Shown: positions 18,142-26,738 of the stretch, in pieces
How the letters are laid out: each line of letters starts with the position of its first letter
How positions within the stretch are numbered: position 1 is the first letter of the stretch
Notes under the pieces: generated by a model
What the model was told of the DNA's origin: nothing
Database searches by the model: none
Seen by the model: only the letters and a program-made list of their open reading frames with translations
Position numbers and translations under genes: made by a program
From: Mesorhizobium atlanticum
Lineage (GTDB): Bacteria; Pseudomonadota; Alphaproteobacteria; Rhizobiales; Rhizobiaceae
DNA: 64,000 nt
Assembly (NCBI RefSeq): GCF_003289965.1
Contig: NZ_QMBQ01000011.1
Coordinates: 62,001-126,000 of the forward strand
Direction of reading: 5' to 3'

Positions 18142-18809
18142 CGGCAGCGGCTGCCAGCGGCTCGACACCAGCCAGCGCCGGTAGACCTGCCTCTGTCGCC
18201 AGCACCAAACAGTCTCTTGTCATGAGTGGACGACGCGGTCTCCTCCATGCGGATGTGATATGAACCGGGTCGGAGAACGTGATCCCGCCGAACGAAGCGG
18301 CAAAGCCGGACGCGTTGATCAGGTCGATGATCTCTTGGCCGCCTTGGTTAGGACGCTGCCGAGTCTGGGCCACGAGGCACAGGTGGTCCTTCTATGGCGC
18401 CCGACATCAAGTCCGGGTCGGCGGATGCAGCACTCTCCTCGTGCCGTTCGCCCTGTTCTCGATAGCAATCATTCCCGGCATCTGACCGGCCATAGGCGAT
18501 ACTCGGGAAACGTCATCGCAGCTACCTGGAATCGCCGGTACTCAATGACGACCGCACCGACAAAGGTGGCAACTGGCGGGGGCCCGGCGCGCTGATCACG
18601 AGGGGTCAGGAGTCAGAACGTAGTTTCATGCGTGACGCATCGCTTGAGTTCTTCCCCAAAGCTCGTGGCGACGCCATCGCCAAGCAGTTCGAGAACCTAC
18701 TGCCGACCCGTTTGGCGAATATCCTACCGTGCTGACAAGGTGTCCAGGACGTAATGGGCATGTGAGCGGGAGGCAGAGCTTGGCACCAGGTCGCGGAAGT
18801 AGACATGCG
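18142..18809. other. Intergenic region with gene remnants
   Basis: There is no complete gene here. On the plus strand an open frame with coding-like composition but no start codon runs from 18496 to the stop at 18735 (it includes NWRGPGALITRGQESERSF and FPKARGDAIAKQFENLL) and looks like the 3-prime end of a lost gene. On the minus strand a short frame around 18240-18373 (EIIDLINASGFAASFGGITF) also looks like a protein fragment. I cannot name either family. The region separates the small secreted protein from the receiver/kinase pair. Confidence 0.45.
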
Positions 18810-19163
18810 TCATAGTGCACCCATAACCGCGACCAGCTCATCGGGAGTGTAGGGTTTCGTCAGAACCGGCCCCAAAAAGGTGAACGGCAACTTATTTCCG
18901 TAGCCGGTCGTCAATGCGACCGGAACTCCCTTCAACTGCAATGCGGCGACGACGGGGTCGCTAAGCTCACCGTTCAAGTTGACGTCCAGCAAGGCAAGAT
19001 CGACCCGGTTCGATTCAACCAGCGTCATGGCCTCGTCAAGGCGGTATGCCGGCCCTATCACCGTAGCTCCGGAGGCTTCGAGTATTTCGCTGGCTTCGAG
19101 CGCAATGAGGAACTCGTCCTCGACGATGAGGATCGCTCGATCCTGGAGCGAAGTCGCGTTCAT
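18810..19163 (-). CDS. Single-domain response regulator
   Basis: This is a 117-residue receiver domain without an output domain. It has the acidic pocket (ILIVEDEFL), the phospho-acceptor aspartate (LALLDVNLNGE), the conserved threonine (VALTTGYG) and the switch lysine (VLTKPYTPDEL). Its ATG overlaps the stop of the upstream kinase gene in an ATGA arrangement, so the two are coupled. Single-domain receivers paired with HWE kinases often act by protein contact or as a phosphate sink, which is the likely role here. Confidence 0.9.
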   Translation of the reverse strand: MNATSLQDRAILIVEDEFLIALEASEILEASGATVIGPAYRLDEAMTLVESNRVDLALLDVNLNGELSDPVVAALQLKGVPVALTTGYGNKLPFTFLGPVLTKPYTPDELVAVMGAL

Positions 19164-21439
19164 GAAATCACCCGCTGCTCTGGAATAGAGATCCTGCAAA
19201 CAAGCCCCTCAGGCCGGAAGTCCCGTTCTACTTTCGCCTGCAGATCTGCCCTGGCCGCCTGCTCTATCAGCACGGAACCGAACCCCCGCTTGGTCGGGGC
19301 GAGGCAAGGTGGGCCGCCCTCCTCGGCCCAGGTGACGATCAGCTGATCGCTAGAGCTTTGCCAGCTCAGGTTAACGGCGCCGGTCATTTGCGACAGGGCG
19401 CCGTATTTGCAGGCGTTGGTGTTGAGCTCGTGTAGCACCATGGCCATAGTCAGAGCTTGTCGCGCGGTGAGCTGTACTTCCGGCCCTTCCATGTGAACGC
19501 GGAGTTGGTCCGCTCCCTGAAACGAGATGCAGCGTTCGGCGACCTCCGCTAGCGAAGCGCTCTCCCAACTCCGCTCGGCAAGCAGGTTATGCACCTGACC
19601 GAGCGCCTTCAAGCGTCCGTCAAGCGCAGTAAAGGCAGCGGGATCGCCTCCCTTGAAGGTCTGCTTGGCCAGAGATTGAACGACACTCAACGTGTTTTTC
19701 ACTCGGTGGTTCAGCTCGTTGATCAGGAGCTGCTGATGTTCTTCGAGCTGCTTGCGCTCGGTGATGTCGGCGGCGACGCCGATTAATCTGACTGGCTGTC
19801 CCGATCCGTCAAATTCAAAGCGCCCGCTGACTTCCAGCCAGCGCAACTCACGGTCCGACTTGCGTAAAATTCGGGCCACCATTCGATATGACGGATCCTG
19901 ATGGTCGACCTTGCGGAGCGCCTCCTCCAGAAGTGGGGCATCGTCCGGATGAAGGTAAAATTGAGCGAACTCGTCCTTGCCGGGGCTGGGTTCATCAGGC
20001 GCGACCCCGAAGATGTCATACATCCGCCGGTTCTCCCAGATCGTTCTATCGGTCCTGATATCCCACTCGAACACGCCAAGACCGGCGCCCTCGACCGCGA
20101 TCAGCTGCCGTTGCAGGCTCTCCTTCAGCCTCTCCTCCGCCAGCCTGAGATCATCAATATCGGTTGCCGTTCCGAACCATCTTTGAACCTCCCCGCGATC
20201 GCTGATCGGCGTGGCGCGACTAAGATGCCAACGAGCACTTCCATCGCGCATTAGCAGGCGGTGGGCTATCTGATAGGGCTGCCCTGTCTCCAGTGCCTGT
20301 TCCCAAACCGCCTTGGTTGCTGCCAGATCGTCGGGGAAAATCAACGCGGTCCAATCAAAGTCGCCTTGCGGATTCGTCGACCCCTCGGCGTATTCGGAGA
20401 TTCTGGTGTTCCAATAATCGAGGCGGCCCAGTCTGTCGGCCGTCCAGACCAACTGCGGCATCGCGTCCGCCATGGCCCGGAAACGAGCTTCGCTTTCACG
20501 CATAGCTCGTTCGGCGTCTTCCTTTTCGGTGATATCGAGGTTGACCCCGATCATGCCCATGAAAGTGCCATCTGGTGCATAGTTGGGGCGAGCTTCGGTC
20601 TGCAAGATACGATAACCACCCCCGGCCTTGCGGTATCGCGCCTTGAGCCCAACAGGCGATCTGCTCTCCAAGGCTTGCGCCATCGTCGCGGCTACATGCG
20701 GCGCGTCTTCGGGAAGTATCGTTTCATCCCAGCGGAAGGTGCTGATCTCCGACTCCGTGACGCCCCAGAACTCCCTCAACAGCCGGTTGAGATGTCTGCA
20801 ATGTCCGTTGGCATCCGACGTCCAAATCATGACGGGCGCATCCTCGGACATCAGCCGAAAACGCTCTTCCGACAGCCGCAACTCACGTTCAACGACCACC
20901 CTGGCTTCTTCAGCACGCCACCGCTCCACCGCAAATCCGACCTGACGCGCTATGGTCACGGCAATTTCGTTCTCCCGCTCGTTCCAGGAATGCGGAGAGC
21001 CGAAATAACTCATGAATTTGCCAACGATCTGGCCGTGTGCCTCAATCGGCACGAAAGCCAGGCTCCGGATGCCTTCCTTCGTAATGACTTCTTTGAGCCA
21101 AGCAGGCTCTTCGGTTTGAAGGATGTCCGTGACGTAGATGGGCGAGGCCCCGCGCTGACCGGCTTTCCACGGACTATGCCCATCCACCGCGTTGCGATAG
21201 CCGCTGGACAAGCCACGCCACGCCACGAAGCGCATCACTTGCTCGCCGTCGAACTGGAGAATCGACGCGGACGTGCAACCCAGCGCCTCGCAGATCGCCT
21301 CGAGCGCCGCCTCGAAAACCTCGTCCTTCGACGTCGCGCGATACAGTCGATCGGTAAGCCGAAAGACAATTTCAGTGACGCTATCCGCCGGCCTCTGTGA
21401 GACCGCTGTTCGATCCGTCTCCGCTGCCTGCATCCCCAC
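19160..21439 (-). CDS. HWE-family sensor histidine kinase with GAF and PAS domains
   Basis: This is a 759-residue soluble kinase. A GAF domain (about 20-165) is followed by three PAS/PAC units (about 195-310, 320-440, 455-570). The HWE dimerisation box LINELNHRVKNTLSVVQSL carries the phospho-histidine, HELNTNACKYGALS is the N-box, and VTWAEEGGPP supplies the W-x-E signature that names the family. There is no membrane segment. The start may be GTG 21439 or ATG 21433. It is coupled to the receiver gene downstream and diverges from a broken DUF4118 membrane gene. In alphaproteobacteria such kinases sense light, redox or general stress; the signal here is unknown. Confidence 0.92.
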   Translation of the reverse strand: MGMQAAETDRTAVSQRPADSVTEIVFRLTDRLYRATSKDEVFEAALEAICEALGCTSASILQFDGEQVMRFVAWRGLSSGYRNAVDGHSPWKAGQRGASPIYVTDILQTEEPAWLKEVITKEGIRSLAFVPIEAHGQIVGKFMSYFGSPHSWNERENEIAVTIARQVGFAVERWRAEEARVVVERELRLSEERFRLMSEDAPVMIWTSDANGHCRHLNRLLREFWGVTESEISTFRWDETILPEDAPHVAATMAQALESRSPVGLKARYRKAGGGYRILQTEARPNYAPDGTFMGMIGVNLDITEKEDAERAMRESEARFRAMADAMPQLVWTADRLGRLDYWNTRISEYAEGSTNPQGDFDWTALIFPDDLAATKAVWEQALETGQPYQIAHRLLMRDGSARWHLSRATPISDRGEVQRWFGTATDIDDLRLAEERLKESLQRQLIAVEGAGLGVFEWDIRTDRTIWENRRMYDIFGVAPDEPSPGKDEFAQFYLHPDDAPLLEEALRKVDHQDPSYRMVARILRKSDRELRWLEVSGRFEFDGSGQPVRLIGVAADITERKQLEEHQQLLINELNHRVKNTLSVVQSLAKQTFKGGDPAAFTALDGRLKALGQVHNLLAERSWESASLAEVAERCISFQGADQLRVHMEGPEVQLTARQALTMAMVLHELNTNACKYGALSQMTGAVNLSWQSSSDQLIVTWAEEGGPPCLAPTKRGFGSVLIEQAARADLQAKVERDFRPEGLVCRISIPEQRVIS

Positions 21440-21609
21440 CGCCCATCAACAAAATAAGACGAAGCTTAAATAAGCTAAGCCGGCTCGTTGACTTGGCAAG
21501 ATCGCCGCTCACGGAAAAGTCATGTGCTCGCCGCCGCCCTTGACCACCCCAGCACGCGTCGGCAACATTAACCATGGGTTGGCAGGCGGAGCTGCAACGC
21601 GAGGATGGC

Positions 21610-22136
21610 ATGAAGCTCGATGAAGCGCTTCGGGATTTTGCCTTTGCGTATCTTCCGTGCGGCCGGATTTCCGTCAAACGGTCGCTCACCATAGGGCTGG
21701 TGGCTTTTTGCATTTCCTGGTTCGAGCGTGTCTGGCGCCGTGGGTAAGCGGGCTGGCATTCCTTACCTTCTACCGTGCAGTCTTAATCGCAGCCCTATTC
21801 GGCGGCTGGCGGGCCGGTGCCGTCACTCTTGTCTTAGGCGTGCTTGCCGGAAGTTTCCTGTGGCTCACGCCTGTTGCGTCGTCGCTCTGGGGTGTGGGCA
21901 CCTGGGTGGCTGTCGTGGCTTCACTAGCATTCGGCTGCGTCATGATAGCAGCGATCGCCGTCGGCTTAGGTCGGCGGGTTTTTCTTCGGTTCGCCCGCCG
22001 CGTGGAACCTAAACGCGAAAAAAGCATTTGTCCGTCCATGTTTAGCGATAAAGAAACCCTGATCGTAGAAGCCTGCTTGTTCATCGCTGTGCCAGTGTCG
22101 GTCGGCCTGGCCGTGCTTTCGGCTTTGCTGTTGTAG
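21610..22136 (+). pseudogene. Frameshifted DUF4118-like membrane protein
   Basis: Two overlapping frames make one sensible protein. From ATG 21610 a frame starts MKLDEALRDFAFAY and continues KRSLTIGLVAFCIS before stopping at about 21747. The frame +2 to it continues as GLAFLTFYRAVLIAALFGG and TLVLGVLAGSFLWLTP, four membrane segments resembling the KdpD-type DUF4118 domain, ending at 22136. The join falls near 21700-21745, so a one- or two-base change probably broke the gene. The downstream part alone is open from 21657 and could still be translated. Its place beside the HWE kinase suggests a former membrane partner. Confidence 0.55.
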
Positions 22137-22588
22137 GCGGGTGCTCACTTTCCCGATGGCAGTCGACGGCGCCTTGGTGATGCACTGACGCGTCGCTGGC
22201 CAAGGCGGGCTGTGGTGGCCACGGGCTTATTAGCGAAATCGAAAATGGACGGGAACATGTTGGGCGCGGCCGTATTTTAGTGGGGAGCGGTTGCCTCCCC
22301 CGTTACCGCTCAGTCCCCTCATTGCCCGTCGCTTTGTGTCATTGGCGACGGGCTTTTTCTTTGTCAGCCTAAGACATGTAATCGCAAGGCCTGGACTGCT
22401 CGCGCACGATTGGGGAAGCTTATTGTGCCCACACCAGGCGAGGCCCGTTGCCCGTCCGTTGGACGAAGGCAGACCACACAGACCGATATACCGCATTCAG
22501 CGGATCGAAGGCGACCAGGTCGCACCCCCGTTCGATCCCCGCGCCGTCGATCCGAGCACCGTCCCTAGACACGGGAGAAACGACACAC
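22137..22588. other. Non-coding stretch, possible small RNA ending in a terminator
   Basis: No gene of known type is visible. At about 22279-22300 a short hairpin with arms GGGGAG and CTCCCC precedes the strong terminator at 22324-22360, so a short plus-strand RNA ending there is possible. I see no matching promoter with certainty. Beyond the terminator the DNA is unremarkable until the oxidoreductase fragment. Confidence 0.35.
22324..22360 (+). terminator. Rho-independent terminator with GCCCGTCGC stem
   Basis: A 9-bp perfect stem, GCCCGTCGC (22324-22332) with GCGACGGGC (22345-22353), has a 12-base loop and is followed by TTTTTCTTT. The same 9-bp stem, loop start and T-tract recur on the minus strand at 46529-46492, so this appears to be a repeated element in this genome. 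The nearest upstream gene on this strand is the broken membrane gene ending at 22136. Confidence 0.8.
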
Positions 22589-22759
22589 GTCATCCTCGTC
22601 GAGCGCTATGGCGGACCGCATGTGCTGCAGCTGAAGGAAATCGCCTTGCCCCCGCCGGCGCCCGACGAGGTGCGGATCCGCCACACGGCGATCGGTGTCA
22701 ACTTCATAGACGTCTATTGCCGCACCGGCTTCTTCGATCTCTTACGTATCAAGCGGTAA
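22589..22759 (+). pseudogene. N-terminal fragment of a quinone oxidoreductase
   Basis: The frame reads VILVERYGGPHVLQL, then APDEVRIRHTAIGVNFIDVY and CRTGFF, which is the start of a QOR-type medium-chain dehydrogenase. After about 57 codons it ends in unrelated sequence, without the NADPH-binding domain or any of the remaining ~270 residues. There is no good start codon. It is a remnant, not a working gene. It is not a copy of the intact oxidoreductase at 14.2 kb at the level of close identity. Confidence 0.7.
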
Positions 22760-22808
22760 CGTTCCATACTGACGCCACCTCCCTGTCTCGCCCGGCTTTG
22801 CGCCGCGA

Positions 22809-22838
22809 TGATCCAGATCTTCCTCCGTGCCGTATAAC
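22809..22838 (+). promoter_or_regulatory. Predicted ECF sigma promoter for the photolyase operon
   Basis: TGATCC (22809-22814) is followed after exactly 18 bases by TATAAC (22833-22838), and the DUF2147 start lies about 34 bases further on. The same TGATCC-N18-TA arrangement precedes the sigma factor gene (28919-28890, minus) and the FAD oxidoreductase gene (28948-28977). TGATCC is the -35 element known for the RpoE/ChrR singlet-oxygen system of Rhodobacter, so control by the sigma factor at 28.2-28.8 kb is expected. Confidence 0.78.
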
Positions 22839-22871
22839 CAACAGAGCTAGGAGAAAGCGGAAAACGGGACG

Positions 22872-23246
22872 ATGCAAGGAACTGTCGCATTCCTATGTGC
22901 CATGTTAGTGGCATCGGCTGCTCGAGCCGATTCGTTTTCGGACAGCCGCGGCGTATGGATGCGCGACGACGGCAATGCCAAGGTCTCGATCGCGCCATGC
23001 GGACAACAATTGTGCGCAACCAATTTGTGGATCCGCGACACCAGCAAGGGCGAGCAGCCCGGCGACAAGCTCATCATGACGCTGAAACCGACGTCACAGG
23101 GCACGTTGGCAGGCAAAGCTTACGACCCTAAACGAAACAGCACCTATTCGATGACGTTGAAGGTGACGAATGGCGGCCTGATCACGCGGGGCTGCATAGG
23201 CGCCGGCCTGATTTGCAGAAACGTGCGCTGGACGCCGGCGAAATGA
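22872..23246 (+). CDS. DUF2147 secreted protein
   Basis: This is a 124-residue protein with a signal peptide (TVAFLCAMLVASAARA) and a small beta-rich domain matching DUF2147 (GVWMRDDGNAKVSIAPCG, CATNLWIRD, TLKPTSQGTLAGKAYDP). The domain has four cysteines that could pair in the periplasm. The family's function is unknown, though it resembles small lipid- or envelope-associated beta-barrels. It is the first gene of the photolyase operon, 13 bases before the photolyase, and lies directly behind a predicted ECF promoter. Confidence 0.85.
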   Translation: MQGTVAFLCAMLVASAARADSFSDSRGVWMRDDGNAKVSIAPCGQQLCATNLWIRDTSKGEQPGDKLIMTLKPTSQGTLAGKAYDPKRNSTYSMTLKVTNGGLITRGCIGAGLICRNVRWTPAK

Positions 23247-23259
23247 CCGGCGAGAGGCA

Positions 23260-24729
23260 ATGAGCGGAGAAGCCTCCGAGCCCACCATTGTGTTGTTCCG
23301 ACGCGATCTTCGCGTTGATGACAACGCCGCGCTCGCAGCAGCGGCCGATCGCGGCGCCCCGGTCGTGGCGCTCTATGTCCTCGACGAGGAAGCCCACGAT
23401 ACCCGGGCTATGGGTGCGGCCAGCCGCTGGTGGCTACATCATTCGCTCGCAGCTCTCGGCCATCGGCTTGGGCACGCTGGCGCCAGGCTCTACCTGACCC
23501 GCGGACCGACCTGCGAGGTTGTCGCCAAGGCGATTGCCGCGAGCGGCGCGGATTGCGTGTTCTGGAACCGGCGGTACGACCCGGCAGACGCGGCGGTCGA
23601 TGCCGGACTGAAGGCGGAACTACGCAAAAAAGGCCTGACGGCGCAGAGCTTCGACGGCGCGCTGTTGCATGAACCTTCGCTTCTCAAGACCGGTTCAGGC
23701 GGGTTCTACAAAGTCTATACTCCATTCTGGAAGGCGATGGTGGACAAGCCGCATGTTCGCGATCCCATCGATCCTCCGGGATCGATCGACGGATGGCGAG
23801 GGAAACTGGACAATCTGCGATTGAACGCGCTTGAGCTGCTGCCGACCAATCCCGACTGGGCACATGGTTTGCGCGAAACCTGGAGGCCCGGGGAAGAAGG
23901 CGCACATGCCAGGCTTCGCGAGTTCATCGAGTATGGTCTGGCCCACTATGAGCGCCAACGCGACTTTCCGAGCCAGCTATCAACATCTCGGTTATCTCCG
24001 CACCTGGCATTCGGCGAGATTACGCCATTTCAGATCTTGGCCCACCTGCGCAGGTCGAAGAGCTCGGGCGCTTCGAAGTTCCGCTCGGAGATCGGCTGGA
24101 GAGAATTCTCCTATCATCTGCTGTTTCACAATGCCGATCTTGCCAAATCCAATTTCCGGCCGGAATTCGATGCGATGCCTTGGCGAGACGACAAGCGGAT
24201 GCTTCGGAGTTGGCAGCGCGGCCTAACGGGCTACCCGATTGTTGATGCCGGCATGCGCGAGTTGTGGCACATGGGCTGGATGCACAACCGTGTGCGCATG
24301 ATCGTAGCGTCCTTTCTCATCAAGGATTTGATGATCGACTGGCGGCAAGGTGAAAAGTGGTTCTGGGACACGCTGGTCGATGCGGATGCCGCCAACAACC
24401 CGGCAAGCTGGCAGTGGGTGGCCGGATCCGGAGCCGATGCCGCGCCCTATTTTCGCATTTTCAACCCCGTCCTGCAGGGCGAAAAATTCGACCCTCGGGG
24501 CGAATATGTCCGTCGCCACATCCCGGAAATCGGCGCGTTGCCCGACCGCTATATCCATCGGCCATGGGAAGCTCCGGCAGCGCTGCTGAAAGAGGGCAAC
24601 ATCGAGCTCGGCAAGACCTACCCAACGCCCGTCGTGGACCACGGCGCGGCACGAGACAGGGCGTTGATCCTCTATCAGTCCATAAAGGATGCGGTCAGAG
24701 TTTCGACCGGCGACAGGAAGGCTTCGTGA
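23260..24729 (+). CDS. phrB: Deoxyribodipyrimidine photolyase (class I CPD)
   Basis: This is a 489-residue flavoenzyme that uses blue light to split cyclobutane pyrimidine dimers. The N-terminal alpha/beta antenna domain (TIVLFRRDLRVDDNAAL) is followed by the helical FAD domain with IGWREFSYHLLFH, GYPIVDAGMRELW and the very conserved DADAANNPASWQWVAGSG, then APYFRIFNP. The asparagine in WMHNRVRM and the tryptophans of the electron-transfer chain appear present. It is preceded by DUF2147 and its stop overlaps the start of the DUF2177 gene. The shared ECF-type promoter implies light or singlet-oxygen induction. Confidence 0.95.
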   Translation: MSGEASEPTIVLFRRDLRVDDNAALAAAADRGAPVVALYVLDEEAHDTRAMGAASRWWLHHSLAALGHRLGHAGARLYLTRGPTCEVVAKAIAASGADCVFWNRRYDPADAAVDAGLKAELRKKGLTAQSFDGALLHEPSLLKTGSGGFYKVYTPFWKAMVDKPHVRDPIDPPGSIDGWRGKLDNLRLNALELLPTNPDWAHGLRETWRPGEEGAHARLREFIEYGLAHYERQRDFPSQLSTSRLSPHLAFGEITPFQILAHLRRSKSSGASKFRSEIGWREFSYHLLFHNADLAKSNFRPEFDAMPWRDDKRMLRSWQRGLTGYPIVDAGMRELWHMGWMHNRVRMIVASFLIKDLMIDWRQGEKWFWDTLVDADAANNPASWQWVAGSGADAAPYFRIFNPVLQGEKFDPRGEYVRRHIPEIGALPDRYIHRPWEAPAALLKEGNIELGKTYPTPVVDHGAARDRALILYQSIKDAVRVSTGDRKAS

Positions 24730-25136
24730 TGCCGTACGCCGTAGCTTACGTGACCACCCTTGTCACGTTCCTGGCCGTCGATGCGGTTTGGTTGATGACC
24801 ATGTCGCAGCGCCTCTACCGCCGCTATCTCGGCGACATACTCGTCGAGAGCTTCAATCCTCCGCCCGCGGCACTGTTCTACCTGATCTACATCGCGGGGA
24901 TCATCATCTTCGCCACCGCGCCGGCGTTCTCGACCGGGAAATGGACAACCGCCGCGCTCAATGGAGCGCTCTACGGGTTCTTCGCCTACGCCACTTACGA
25001 CCTCACCAATCAAGCCACGATCCGCGGCTGGCCGACGATCATCACGGTGGCTGATATCTGCTGGGGTTCGCTGCTCAGTGCGGTCGCCGCCACCGTTGGC
25101 TTCCTGCTGACCCGCTACTTCCTGCGCGGTGCCTGA
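24729..25136 (+). CDS. DUF2177 membrane protein
   Basis: This is a 135-residue integral membrane protein with four predicted segments (VTTLVTFLAVDAVWLMTM, ALFYLIYIAGIIIFATA, AALNGALYGFFAYATYDLTN, VADICWGSLLSAVAATVGFLL). The motif YGFFAYATYDLTN and the D-x-x-W pattern are typical of DUF2177. Its ATG overlaps the photolyase stop (TGATG), so it is coupled to photolyase translation. DUF2177 genes often sit beside photolyase and DUF1365 genes; the function is unknown. Its end overlaps tail-to-tail, by 22 bases, with the gene on the other strand. Confidence 0.85.
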   Translation: MPYAVAYVTTLVTFLAVDAVWLMTMSQRLYRRYLGDILVESFNPPPAALFYLIYIAGIIIFATAPAFSTGKWTTAALNGALYGFFAYATYDLTNQATIRGWPTIITVADICWGSLLSAVAATVGFLLTRYFLRGA

Positions 25137-25708
25137 CCGCCACGCTGCTCCGAATTCGCCAACGCACCGGACAGCAACAGACCGATGAACACGGTCAGGG
25201 TCGCGGCGCTCACGGCATTGACGCCGATCATGGCGCTGTTGTCGGCCGCGGTGTAGCCGGCCAGCGGCTCGCCGAAGAAGCGGGCCGGGATGAAATGGGC
25301 CGCGGCGCTCAGCGCTATGACAACGAGCCCGATCGCCCGCTCCGAGGGCCTGAACAGCGCGGCGCCGATCAGCGCGCATGGAAGTAGGAAGATCTCCACG
25401 CCCGAGCCGACACCGAACGCCTTGGTGCTTACGATGCCGTTTGCAACGCCTGTCAAAGCTAGCATGACGCGCGCGGCGAGCGGATGGCGTTTTGCGACGG
25501 CCGGAACGGCGAGGAAGAAGGGCGTAGAGAAGAAGGTGAGAAAAGACGGCGCGATCTTGTCCGTCCCGACAGCTCCCCAGAGATACAGTGGGTAGAAGGG
25601 CTGGTTCCAGGCGACGACCAGCGCGATCCAGTTGGCGGCGCTGGCCATAGGATCGTCATGCGCCGTATAAGCGGCGAGCCGGCGCCACAGTCGGCGAAGG
25701 CCATCCAT
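25115..25708 (-). CDS. Integral membrane protein, unknown
   Basis: This is a 197-residue protein with about six predicted membrane segments (ANWIALVVAWNQPFYPLYLW, FFSTPFFLAVPAV, VMLALTGVANGIV, IFLLPCALIGAALF, AIGLVVIALSAAAHFI, ATLTVFIGLLLSG). I do not recognise the family. The ATG at 25708 follows the methyltransferase stop by one base, so it is the last gene of the sigma-factor operon and is presumably part of the stress response. The last 22 bases overlap the convergent DUF2177 gene. Confidence 0.75.
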   Translation of the reverse strand: MDGLRRLWRRLAAYTAHDDPMASAANWIALVVAWNQPFYPLYLWGAVGTDKIAPSFLTFFSTPFFLAVPAVAKRHPLAARVMLALTGVANGIVSTKAFGVGSGVEIFLLPCALIGAALFRPSERAIGLVVIALSAAAHFIPARFFGEPLAGYTAADNSAMIGVNAVSAATLTVFIGLLLSGALANSEQRGGQAPRRK

Positions 25709-25709
25709 G

Positions 25710-26738
25710 TCAGCCGGCCGGCCGCAGCAGATAGTGGCTGACGCCCCATTCCTTGCCGTCAGCATGGCCGAATAGGCCTTCGGTAGCTAGATAGAACAGC
25801 CGCCAGCGCCGGCGCCATAGCACTGCGTCCGGTCCGTAGACATCGGCGAGGATTTGGTCGATGCGCCCAAGGTTGTCGTCAAAGCGCTCCAGCCATTGCC
25901 GCGCCGTGCGCGCATAGTGCACGCCGTTCCAGCGCCAGTCGCGCTCTACGCTAAAGCAGTCAGGAAAATGCCCGATCAACCCGTGACTCGGCATGATGCC
26001 GCCAGTGAAGAAATGCTGCGCGATCCAGTCCGCGTCATCGCGATGGTCGAAACGGTAGGGACTGTGGCGGTGGCTGAAGACGTGGACAAAAAGCCTGCCT
26101 TCCGGTTCCAGCCAGCCGCGGATGCGCGCCAGCAGGTCGCGCCAGTTGGACATATGCTCGAACATCTCGACCGACACCACCCGGTCGAACCGGCCTTGCG
26201 GTTCGAAGGCGTTCATGTCGGCAGTTATGACTTTGACGTTGCTCAGGCCACGCGCAGAAGCTTCGCGCTCGATGTACAGGCGCTGCGGCGCGGAATTGGA
26301 TACCGCGACGATACGGGCCGCCGGAAAACGCTGCGCCATGAAGAGCGTCAGCGAGCCCCAGCCGCAGCCCAGCTCGAGAATGGACTGCCCGTCGCGAAGT
26401 TCGGCATGCTCGACGGTCTGCTCCAGCGCGGCGATCTCGGCCTCGGCCAAGCTCTCGCTTCCGCTCAGGTAGAGGCAGCAGGAATATTTGCGGTTGGGGC
26501 CGAGCGTCAGCGCAAAGAATTCGGGCGGAAGTTCATAGTGCTGCTCGTTAGCGGCCACCGTATGTTCGGCGATGGAATAGCGCACCATGTCGCTTGCAAA
26601 GCGTTTCTCCTCGAGAGCACCTGCCCTTGCCAGCCGCCGGCGCGTCTTTCCCACCAACACGCCGATGGCGTAACGCGTGGCGGTATCCGGGATCGGCGCG
26701 CGCTCGACGGCGCGGATGGCGGTTGAGATCAGGCTCAC
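25710..26738 (-). CDS. Cyclopropane-fatty-acid-synthase-like SAM methyltransferase
   Basis: This is a 342-residue methyltransferase of the cyclopropane synthase family, acting on unsaturated phospholipid acyl chains or related lipids. SAM-binding motif I is ILELGCGWGSLTLFMAQ, followed by VSVEMFEHMSNW and VHVFSHRHSPYRFDH. The usual N-terminal lipid-targeting region is shorter than in the second family member at 31.2 kb. The frame is open far upstream, but GTG 26738 follows GGGGAG and overlaps the DUF1295 stop (GTGA), so I start there. In Rhodobacter a methyltransferase of this type under RpoE makes modified membrane fatty acids protecting from singlet oxygen; the same role is inferred here. 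Confidence 0.85.
   Translation of the reverse strand: MSLISTAIRAVERAPIPDTATRYAIGVLVGKTRRRLARAGALEEKRFASDMVRYSIAEHTVAANEQHYELPPEFFALTLGPNRKYSCCLYLSGSESLAEAEIAALEQTVEHAELRDGQSILELGCGWGSLTLFMAQRFPAARIVAVSNSAPQRLYIEREASARGLSNVKVITADMNAFEPQGRFDRVVSVEMFEHMSNWRDLLARIRGWLEPEGRLFVHVFSHRHSPYRFDHRDDADWIAQHFFTGGIMPSHGLIGHFPDCFSVERDWRWNGVHYARTARQWLERFDDNLGRIDQILADVYGPDAVLWRRRWRLFYLATEGLFGHADGKEWGVSHYLLRPAG

Noticed and set aside
18260..18595. Possible 111-residue plus-strand gene
   Set aside because: Its composition is typical of non-coding GC-rich frames, and another frame in the same DNA (18496-18735) looks more protein-like.
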